5,687 nucleotides of DNA, taken from positions 1-5,687 of the forward strand of contig DASVHQ010000213.1 of assembly GCA_036382515.1 (NCBI GenBank), given 5' to 3'. The notes beneath the pieces were generated by a model. The model was not told the origin of the DNA. It did no database searches and saw only the letters and a list, made by a program, of their open reading frames with translations. The position numbers and the translations under genes are program-made. This stretch comes from JADGRF01 sp036382515 (GTDB lineage Bacteria > Myxococcota_A > Polyangia > Polyangiales > JAFGIB01). Every line of letters starts with the position of its first letter. The stretch's first letter is position 1. Shown here piece by piece: positions 1 through 5,169 of this stretch.

Positions 1-789
1 GCGCGCGCGCTGCCGGAGTCGCCCGGCGTGAGCCTCGACCGGGGTCTGGCGCTGCTCAAGCTCGGTGAATTCGCGAAGGCCAAGGAAGCGCTGCAATCGG
101 CGGCCAGTCCCTCGGCGCCCATGGCGCTGCGCGCCGACGCCTACCAGAATCTGGCGCTCTCCTATTACCGGGAAGCCGACGCGCTCGCGACGCAGAAGAA
201 GCACGACGAAGCGCAGCGGCTGTTTCGCGAGTCGGTCGACGCGGCCAAGCGCTCGTTGCGCATGCGACCGGGTGACCCGAACGCGGCCTGGAACCTGGAG
301 CTCGCAGCTCGGCGCGTGCGCGAAGAAGAGCAGAAGCAAAAGCAGCAAGACGAACAGAAGAAGCAGGACGACAAGAACAAGAACCAGGATCAGAAGAACG
401 ATCAGGGTCAGGACAAGCAGGACCAGAAGCAGGACGGCAAACAGGACCAGAGCAAGCAGGATCAGCAGAAGCCGCAGGACGGCAAGCAGGACCAGAGCAA
501 GCAAGATCAGAAGAAGCCCGAGGACGACGCCAAGTCCAAGCAAGACACGAGCGACGCCCAGAAGAAGGCGCAAGAGCAGGCCGCGGCGCAGAAGAAGAAA
601 GCGGAAGAGCAGCCGGCTCAGGGGCAGGAACCGAAGGGCGACAAGGACAAGCCCGCGCCCGAGAAGCCGATCCCCTCGGAAGTGAAACAAGCGCTGGACT
701 CGCTGCAGGATGGCGAGGAAAACTTCGAGCGCGTTCGAGCACGGCAGCGTGCGGCCCAGGAGCGGCGGGCGCCGGAGAAGGATTGGTGA
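1..789 (+). CDS. BatC-type TPR protein, 5' end outside window (possibly the C-terminal part of a BatB-BatC fusion)
   Basis: The reading frame is open from base 1, so the GTG at 28 is probably internal; 262 codons are visible. Residues about 5-35 and 40-103 (including DAYQNLALSYYREADAL and DPNAAWNLELAARR) look like tetratricopeptide repeats, which bind partner proteins. Residues about 108-220 are an extreme Gln/Lys/Asp/Glu tract, probably a disordered or charged helical spacer, containing a 45-base tandem duplication. The last 40 residues (PSEVKQALDSLQDGEENF to EKDW) form a short helical segment ending in Lys-Asp-Trp, an ending I recall from BatC-like TPR proteins that follow the BatA/BatB VWA genes. 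The stop overlaps the batD start, which supports a Bat operon role. The role in the Bat complex (envelope stress or aerotolerance) is known only loosely for the family. Because the N-terminus is missing, signal peptide, membrane anchor or fusion to a VWA domain cannot be judged. Confidence 0.8.
   Translation, partial: ARALPESPGVSLDRGLALLKLGEFAKAKEALQSAASPSAPMALRADAYQNLALSYYREADALATQKKHDEAQRLFRESVDAAKRSLRMRPGDPNAAWNLELAARRVREEEQKQKQQDEQKKQDDKNKNQDQKNDQGQDKQDQKQDGKQDQSKQDQQKPQDGKQDQSKQDQKKPEDDAKSKQDTSDAQKKAQEQAAAQKKKAEEQPAQGQEPKGDKDKPAPEKPIPSEVKQALDSLQDGEENFERVRARQRAAQERRAPEKDW
331..660 (+). other. T-poor, purine-rich low-complexity tract
   Basis: By hand count only 7 of these 330 bases are T on the + strand. 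The stretch is built almost entirely of CAG, AAG, GAC, GAG and similar codons encoding Gln, Lys, Asp and Glu. This strand asymmetry follows from the amino-acid content of the BatC-like spacer and needs no separate nucleic-acid function, although such tracts can affect transcription or replication. It also causes spurious long reading frames on the opposite strand. Confidence 0.85.
433..522 (+). repeat. 45-bp tandem duplication in the BatC-like gene
   Basis: Two adjacent 45-base units (433-477 and 478-522) match at 40 of 45 positions. They encode DGKQDQSKQDQQKPQ and DGKQDQSKQDQKKPE. Three differences are silent third-base changes (441/486, 459/504, 474/519); two change residues (466/511 Gln to Lys, 475/520 Gln to Glu). 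The unit is a multiple of three, so copy-number change would keep the frame. It lies inside the larger Gln/Lys/Asp tract. Confidence 0.9.
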
Positions 790-791
790 TG
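774..791 (+). promoter_or_regulatory. Ribosome binding site and overlapping stop/start of batC-like gene and batD
   Basis: Purine-rich GGAGAAGGA (774-782) precedes three consecutive in-frame potential start codons: TTG 783, GTG 786 and ATG 789. The upstream stop TGA (787-789) shares its last base with the ATG, giving TGATG, a typical translational-coupling arrangement. The AAGGA core (778-782) is 6 bases from the ATG, which makes ATG 789 the best start. Confidence 0.7.
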
Positions 792-2726
792 CGTTGCGTC
801 CAGGGCTGGCTGCTCGCTGTGTGCGGGCTGTGCGCGTGCGTGAGCAGCGCGGCGGCCCAGGTGCGCATCGAGATGTCGGCCGATCGCAACGAGCTGACCA
901 TGAACGACAACGTCGTGGTCACGGTGTCGGTGCAGCTGCAGGGCACCGATTCGCCGCGCATCGAGGTGCCCGACTTCGAGGGCTTCCAGATCGTGCAGCG
1001 CGCGGTGCAGCGGCCAATGCAGTTCTCGTTCGGCCTCGGCCAGCAGGCGCCCGTGGTCACTTCCACCACGCAGTACACTTTCGTGCTCGCGCCGCGTGCG
1101 CCGGGCCGTTTCCAGTTCCGACCGGCACGCGTGACGCTCGGTCAGCATAGCTACGCGAGTCAGCCGCTCACGCTCGTGGTGCACGGCGCGGCCGGTGCGC
1201 CCCAGGCGCCGGGCCAGCCCCAGTCACAAGGGCGCGGTCAACCGCAGGCGGCAGGCCAACCGCAGGCGGCAGGCCAACCGCAAGCGGCAGGCCAGCCGCA
1301 GGCGCCACCGGAGACCCACGCGCCGCAGGATTCCGGCGATGGCGCGGTCTTCGACAACGACGCGTTCCTGCGCACCGTGGTGGACAAGACCGCTCCGTAC
1401 GAGGGCGAGCAGGTCACCATCACGATGTACCTCTACACGCGGCGTAACCTGCAGCAGGTGCCCGAAGTGCAGGCCGAGGCTTCCACCGACGGCTTCTGGA
1501 CGCACGATCTGCTCAGCGCTGCGCGCGCCATGGAGCCCACGCGTGCCGCGATCAACGGCCGCGGCTTCTGGGTGTACGTGCTGCGCCGCTTCGCAGCCTT
1601 CCCGCTCAAGCCTGGCGACCTGACCATCGGCGCAATGACGCTCACCATCACGCGCGAGAACGTCTTCGATCTCTTCGACCCGGGTCACGCCGAACCCAAC
1701 CTACAACGCACGGGTGTACCCCTGCTCCTGCACGTGAAGGCGCTGCCACCGGCTGGCAAGCCTGCCGGCGACGTGTTCGTGGGCGGCTTCGAGCTCGCAG
1801 CGCAGCTCGACCGCAACCAGGTGGTCACGGGCGATGCGGTCACGCTCACGGCCACGGTGCGCGGCAAGGGCAACGTGCGCGCAGTGAGCGTCGCAACCCC
1901 CAGCGTGGTGGGCCTCGAAGTGCTGCAGCCCGAAACCCACGAGGTCGTCGAGTCGCCAGGCGATCTGGTGCAGGGCACGCGCAGCTTCGCGTGGCTGATG
2001 GTGCCGAGTAACCCCGGCAAGTACGAGATCCCGGCGCTGCGCATCGAGACCTTCGACCCCGCGAGCCACAGCTACCGCACTGTGAGCTCCGCGCCGCTGA
2101 CGCTGACGGCGGCGGGCAACGCGCGCACGCCCAGCGCGGCGGCCGAGCCAGGCCCGTCGCAGGCCGCGGCCGAGCCCGCGGCGCCGAGCAGCGAAGAGAC
2201 GTGGCATCCGATCCGCACGCGCAGCGCTCTGCTGCGCCGGCAAGCCGCGCTGGCCGAGCAGCCGTTCTACCCGTGGGCACTCGCGGCAGGGCCCCTCTTG
2301 TGGGTCGTGAGCATCAGCGTGCCGGCGCTGCGCCGGAAGCTGCGCGAGCGTCGCGAGCGCGGCGGACCGCGCGAAGCGCTGCGCGGCGCCCGCAACAAGC
2401 TCACGCAGGCCAAGCAGGCGCTGCACGCGAACGACCCCAAGCGTTTCCACGCCGAGCTCGCCGGTGCGCTGCACGGCGCGCTGGAAGCTCGCGCCTCGGT
2501 GGTGGCGGCCGGCCTGACGCGCGCGCAGCTGCGAGCAGCGCTCGACGCGCACGGCCTGCCCGACGGCGCCACGCGCGAGCTGGTCGACGTGCTCGAGCGC
2601 TGCGACTTCGCGCGCTTCAGCTCGGCCGCAGTTGGGGAAGCCGAGATGGAGGCGTTGCTCGGCCGCGCCACCACGCTCGTCGACGGTCTGGCCCGCTTCA
2701 CACCCAAGCCGGAGGCCAGCGCATGA
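789..2726 (+). CDS. batD: BatD family membrane-anchored protein
   Basis: This 645-residue protein is a component of the Bat envelope system, in which BatD proteins are thought to act outside the cytoplasmic membrane beside the BatA/BatB VWA proteins; its biochemistry is not established. Residues 1-23 form a signal peptide (cleavage after AAA, before QVRIEMS). Residues 24-132 are a first beta domain with the family pattern ADRNELTMNDNVVVTVSV and PDFEGFQIV. Residues 133-185 are a Gly/Gln/Pro linker with a GQPQAA repeat. Residues about 188-320 (DAFLRTVVDKTAPYEGEQVT) and 330-442 (GGFELAAQLDRNQVVTGDAV) are two further beta domains, followed by an Ala/Pro/Glu linker. A membrane helix lies at about 495-514 (PWALAAGPLLWVVSISVPAL), then an Arg-rich stop-transfer and a helical cytosolic tail to 645. 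ATG 789 was chosen over TTG 783 and GTG 786 on spacing to AAGGA. It overlaps the upstream stop by 1 base and the next gene by 4. A lipoprotein reading (LCAC, Cys17) seems less likely because the hydrophobic core would be very short. Confidence 0.88.
   Translation: MRCVQGWLLAVCGLCACVSSAAAQVRIEMSADRNELTMNDNVVVTVSVQLQGTDSPRIEVPDFEGFQIVQRAVQRPMQFSFGLGQQAPVVTSTTQYTFVLAPRAPGRFQFRPARVTLGQHSYASQPLTLVVHGAAGAPQAPGQPQSQGRGQPQAAGQPQAAGQPQAAGQPQAPPETHAPQDSGDGAVFDNDAFLRTVVDKTAPYEGEQVTITMYLYTRRNLQQVPEVQAEASTDGFWTHDLLSAARAMEPTRAAINGRGFWVYVLRRFAAFPLKPGDLTIGAMTLTITRENVFDLFDPGHAEPNLQRTGVPLLLHVKALPPAGKPAGDVFVGGFELAAQLDRNQVVTGDAVTLTATVRGKGNVRAVSVATPSVVGLEVLQPETHEVVESPGDLVQGTRSFAWLMVPSNPGKYEIPALRIETFDPASHSYRTVSSAPLTLTAAGNARTPSAAAEPGPSQAAAEPAAPSSEETWHPIRTRSALLRRQAALAEQPFYPWALAAGPLLWVVSISVPALRRKLRERRERGGPREALRGARNKLTQAKQALHANDPKRFHAELAGALHGALEARASVVAAGLTRAQLRAALDAHGLPDGATRELVDVLERCDFARFSSAAVGEAEMEALLGRATTLVDGLARFTPKPEASA
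1236..1304 (+). repeat. 18-bp minisatellite encoding GQPQAA in batD
   Basis: Tandem units lie at 1236-1253, 1254-1271, 1272-1289 and a 15-base partial at 1290-1304, with consensus ggccaaccgcaggcggca. Each copy differs from the consensus by about one base. It encodes (GQPQAA)3-GQPQA, residues 150-172 of BatD, within the linker between the first two beta domains. A degenerate GQPQ at 1212-1223 may be an older copy. The unit preserves frame, so length variation between strains would be tolerated. Confidence 0.93.
2711..2726 (+). promoter_or_regulatory. Ribosome binding site and ATGA overlap of batD and batE-like gene
   Basis: A strong GGAGG (2711-2715) stands 7 bases before ATG 2723. The ATG overlaps the batD stop (TGA 2724-2726) as ATGA. 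This fixes the start of the batE-like gene even though its frame is open far upstream inside batD, and it indicates coupled translation. Confidence 0.85.
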
Positions 2727-3526
2727 TCGGTAGGCGCTCACACTCTGGCTTGGTCGCGCTGCTGATGGCGGCGGGCTTGTGCCTTTTGCCACTGCGCGCG
2801 CAGGCCGAGAGCCTCGAGCAGATCTTCGCCGCCGGCAACGCGGCGTACTTCCAGGGTGACTTCAAGGCGGCCGCAGCGCACTACCGGCGCTTGCTCGACG
2901 CTGGCGTGCGCGACCCCGATGTCTACTTCAACCTGGCCACCGCGCAGGCTCGGCTCGGCGCGCTCGGCCAGGCCATCCTCTACTTCGCGCGCGCCGATCT
3001 GCTCGCGCCGGACGATCCCGAGACGGTCAGCGCGCTCGGCACGGCTCGGGCGGCTCTGGGCAAGCGCCGCGCCGAAGCTCAGGGCGAGGCCACGATCGAG
3101 ACGCGCCCGCCGCTGCGGCAAGCCCTCGTGGAGCCGTACCGCGAGAACACGCTCGCGACCTGGGTGCTGGTCCTCGACGTGCTGTTCTTCGGGCTGCTGC
3201 TCGCGCGCGGCGTGCTGCGCGGGGACACGCTGCGGGCCGCGGCCGCGATGCTCGCCGCCACCTGTCTCTTGGGCCTGGGGGCCGTCAGCGCCGCGCTGGC
3301 GGTCAAGCGCGGGGCCTTCGACGAAGGTCAGGCGGCCGTGGTACTGCGGGATGGCGCCGAGCTGCGCGAGGGTCCCGACCCACGGGCCCGCGCTCGCAGC
3401 CGTGCTCACGAAGGCCAGAGCGCCCGCGTGCTGCGCCGCGACGGCCGCTTCGCCCGCGTGCGCGTGGCGGGCGGTGCCGAGGGCTGGCTGCAAGGAAGCG
3501 ACGTGGGCGTGATAGCTCAGGATTGA
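2723..3526 (+). CDS. batE: BatE-like TPR protein with membrane hairpin and C-terminal SH3-like domain
   Basis: The 267-residue product begins with a signal peptide (1-28, cleavage after AQA, before ESLEQIF). Two TPR units follow: about 31-64 (FAAGNAAYFQGDFKAAAAHY) and 65-98 (DPDVYFNLATAQARLGALGQ). Two hydrophobic helices at about 144-163 (ATWVLVLDVLFFGLLLA) and 171-194 are joined by a short Arg/Asp loop. Residues 204-265 resemble a bacterial SH3 domain (AAVVLRDGAELREGPDP, then FARVRVAGGAEGWLQGSD). With a cleaved signal peptide and two helices, both TPR and SH3 parts should lie on the periplasmic side. This layout fits BatE, the last gene of many Bat operons; TPRs suggest a scaffold and SH3-like domains often bind peptides or cell wall, but no partner is shown here. 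It overlaps batD by 4 bases and is followed after 35 bases by the receiver gene. The start is supported by GGAGG at 2711. Confidence 0.82.
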   Translation: MIGRRSHSGLVALLMAAGLCLLPLRAQAESLEQIFAAGNAAYFQGDFKAAAAHYRRLLDAGVRDPDVYFNLATAQARLGALGQAILYFARADLLAPDDPETVSALGTARAALGKRRAEAQGEATIETRPPLRQALVEPYRENTLATWVLVLDVLFFGLLLARGVLRGDTLRAAAAMLAATCLLGLGAVSAALAVKRGAFDEGQAAVVLRDGAELREGPDPRARARSRAHEGQSARVLRRDGRFARVRVAGGAEGWLQGSDVGVIAQD

Positions 3527-3561
3527 CAGCCCGCGGAGGGCAGAAGAGGATCGGCGCCGCC

Positions 3562-3957
3562 ATGGCCAAGAAGAGTGGAAACACGCCCACCGTGCTCATC
3601 GCCGACGATGATCTCGAGATCCTCACGATGGTGCGCACGTTGCTGCGCCGCCGCGACGTCCAGCTGCTCGAAGCCAGCGACGGCGACGAGGCCATGCGCC
3701 TGATCCGCCACAACCATCCCGACCTGGTGGTCCTGGACGTGATGATGCCCGGCCAGAGCGGCTGGGAGATCTGCAAGGCCATCCGCGAGGATGACGGCCT
3801 GAAGAGCATGGGCGTGATCATGCTCACGGGCATCGGCGAACGCCTCAACGAGCTGACGTCTCCGCTCTACGGCGCCGACGCCTACCTCGACAAGCCTTTC
3901 GAGCTGGCCGCGCTCGACGCCGCCGTGACGAAAGTTCTGGCCGCGCACGGCCACTGA
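3562..3957 (+). CDS. Stand-alone response regulator receiver protein (CheY-like)
   Basis: The 131-residue protein is a complete receiver domain with no output domain. The visible active-site set is the acidic pair D15/D16 (VLIADDD), phospho-acceptor D59 (LVVLDVMMPG), switch residue T89 (IMLTG), Y108 and K111 before P112 (YLDKPF). It should accept a phosphoryl group from a histidine kinase and act by binding a partner; neither is in the window. ATG 3562 was chosen because the receiver fold starts just after it and AGAGGA (3545-3550) lies upstream, though 11 bases away, a rather long spacing. An in-frame TTG at 3523, overlapping the batE-like stop, would add 13 residues (MTARGGQKRIGAA) with no family resemblance. 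It lies 35 bases after the batE-like gene with no visible terminator, so co-transcription is likely. The specific pathway cannot be told from sequence. Confidence 0.9.
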   Translation: MAKKSGNTPTVLIADDDLEILTMVRTLLRRRDVQLLEASDGDEAMRLIRHNHPDLVVLDVMMPGQSGWEICKAIREDDGLKSMGVIMLTGIGERLNELTSPLYGADAYLDKPFELAALDAAVTKVLAAHGH

Positions 3958-4018
3958 TATGCTCGGCTTGCCAACTGTGGTAGCGGTGCCGCCGATGCGC
4001 ACGGGACGAGCTGAAGCG

Positions 4019-5164
4019 ATGGTCCAGCACCGGCCTGTGCGAGGCGCCGGCCGCTGGCTTCTCGCGTCGTGCGCCCTGCTCGGCCTGCTCGGCCTGCTCG
4101 TCGGCTGCGGCGACAAGAAGCAGGAGCTCGGCACCAAGCCCACACCCGGATCGGCGCCGGAAGAGCTCAAGTTCGGGCTCACCCAGGCGCAGGCGGCCCA
4201 GCCGCTGGTGAAGGTCGGCGACACCACCATCACGCTCGGCCAGTTCGCCGACCGCCTCGGTGGCCAGTCACCGTACTTACGCGCGCGCTACAACAGCCCC
4301 GAGCGTCGCCGCGAGTTCCTCGACAACATGGTGCGCTTCGAGCTGCTCGCCACCGAAGCGAGCAAGCGCGGCTACGAGCAGAAGAGCGACGTCGAGCGCG
4401 TGCGCAAGCAGATGATGGTCCAGCAGATGATGCAGGAGCTGTTCGAAAAGGACGGCGCCAAGCTCTCTGACATCAGCGACGCCGAGATCCAGCAGTACTA
4501 CGATGCGAACAAGGGCGAGTTCGAAAAGCCCGCGCAGGTGCGCGCCAGCCACATCCTCGTGAAGGAAAAGGCCACGGCGCAGAGGCTATTGGCGCAGGCC
4601 AAGGCCAAGCCCGAGGACATGCAGCTCTTCCGCAAGCTGGCCGAGCAGTGGAACCAGGACCCGGCCACCAAGGAGAGCTTCGGCGACCTGCGCTTCTTCT
4701 CGGAAGCGCGCGAGGCCAACGAGCTCGGCGGCCCCGAGCGGCCGGGTGCCGTGCGCAAGGCGGCGTTCACGCTCAAGAACGTCGGCGACGTCTATCCCGA
4801 GGTGGTGCAGAGCGAGCGTGGCTTCCACGTGGTGAAGCTGACCGGTAAGCGCGAAGCCATGACGCGCAGCCTCGACGACGCGCGCCGCCTCATCCAGAAC
4901 CGGCTGTGGCGCAAGAAGCGCGAGGACGCGATCGACAAGTTCGTGGCCGACCTGCGCGCCAAGGCCAACGTCAAAGAGAGCGCCGAGCTGCTGGCCAAGG
5001 TGCAAGCCCAGCCCGACCCGGAAAGCCGCGACAAGACGCAGCCCAAGCACGAGCCGGGCCGCGATCAGGACAAAGCCGTGGACGAGTCCGCGGTCGACGG
5101 CGATCACGCCAAGCACGACAAGCCGAAGGCCGCCGCACCTGCTACTAAGCCTGCTGGGAAGTAA
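4019..5164 (+). CDS. Parvulin-type peptidyl-prolyl isomerase lipoprotein (PpiC/SurA-N-like)
   Basis: From ATG 4019 the product is 381 residues. A lipoprotein signal peptide (WLLASCALLGLLGLLVGC) ends in lipobox LVGC with lipidated Cys30. Residues about 64-160 look like the SurA N-terminal chaperone fold (VKVGDTTITLGQFADRL, REFLDNMVRFELLATEASKR). Residues about 168-278 are a parvulin domain, with RASHILVK at 175-182 and GFHVVKL at 268-274 carrying the two conserved histidines (178, 270). The usual GGDLGWF loop reads FGDLRFFSEA, followed by a longer connection, so activity may be altered. A charged Lys/Asp/His/Pro tail follows from about 328. Likely role: folding or holding exported proteins at a membrane on the periplasmic side. 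Gly follows the lipid-modified Cys; under the E. coli +2 rule this favours the outer membrane, but that rule may not hold here. ATG 3959 (1 base after the receiver stop) and ATG 3995 are alternative starts; both give unusually long signal n-regions and 3959 lacks a Shine-Dalgarno match. Confidence 0.85.
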   Translation: MVQHRPVRGAGRWLLASCALLGLLGLLVGCGDKKQELGTKPTPGSAPEELKFGLTQAQAAQPLVKVGDTTITLGQFADRLGGQSPYLRARYNSPERRREFLDNMVRFELLATEASKRGYEQKSDVERVRKQMMVQQMMQELFEKDGAKLSDISDAEIQQYYDANKGEFEKPAQVRASHILVKEKATAQRLLAQAKAKPEDMQLFRKLAEQWNQDPATKESFGDLRFFSEAREANELGGPERPGAVRKAAFTLKNVGDVYPEVVQSERGFHVVKLTGKREAMTRSLDDARRLIQNRLWRKKREDAIDKFVADLRAKANVKESAELLAKVQAQPDPESRDKTQPKHEPGRDQDKAVDESAVDGDHAKHDKPKAAAPATKPAGK

Positions 5165-5169
5165 ACGTG
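5156..5169 (+). promoter_or_regulatory. Ribosome binding site and GTG start of surA-like gene
   Basis: GGGAAG (5156-5161) lies inside the last codons of the lipoprotein gene, 5 bases before GTG 5167. It supports a GTG start just 2 bases after the preceding TAA, directly before a good signal peptide. Confidence 0.65.

Noticed and set aside
1..10. Alternating GC run as a structural (Z-DNA) or regulatory repeat
   Set aside because: It is only 10 bases and reads Ala-Arg-Ala in the open frame of the truncated TPR gene.
56..1078. Long open frame on the - strand opposite the BatC-like and batD genes
   Set aside because: It is rich in Arg, Ala, Ser and Pro with no domain pattern, and arises from high GC and the T-poor + strand tract. 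The + strand frames have clear family motifs.
1236..1304. CRISPR-like direct repeats
   Set aside because: The units abut with no spacers, are 18 bases long and encode GQPQAA in frame; this is a coding minisatellite.
2201..2722. Upstream extension of the batE-like frame into batD
   Set aside because: The extension is an Arg/Ala-rich shadow of the batD tail. The signal peptide and GGAGG-supported ATG at 2723 mark the true start.
1701..2792. 363-residue open frame on the - strand opposite batD
   Set aside because: Composition is typical of a GC-rich shadow frame (Arg/Ala/Gly/His-rich), with no signal peptide or motif; it runs antisense to well-supported coding sequence.
3527..3561. Terminator between the batE-like and receiver genes
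   Set aside because: No stem-loop followed by a T run is visible in these 35 bases.
3968..3996. Possible sigma-70-like promoter (TTGCCA with a -10 near 3991) before the parvulin gene
   Set aside because: The -10 candidate GCCGAT matches poorly, and GC-rich genomes of this type give many chance -35 matches.
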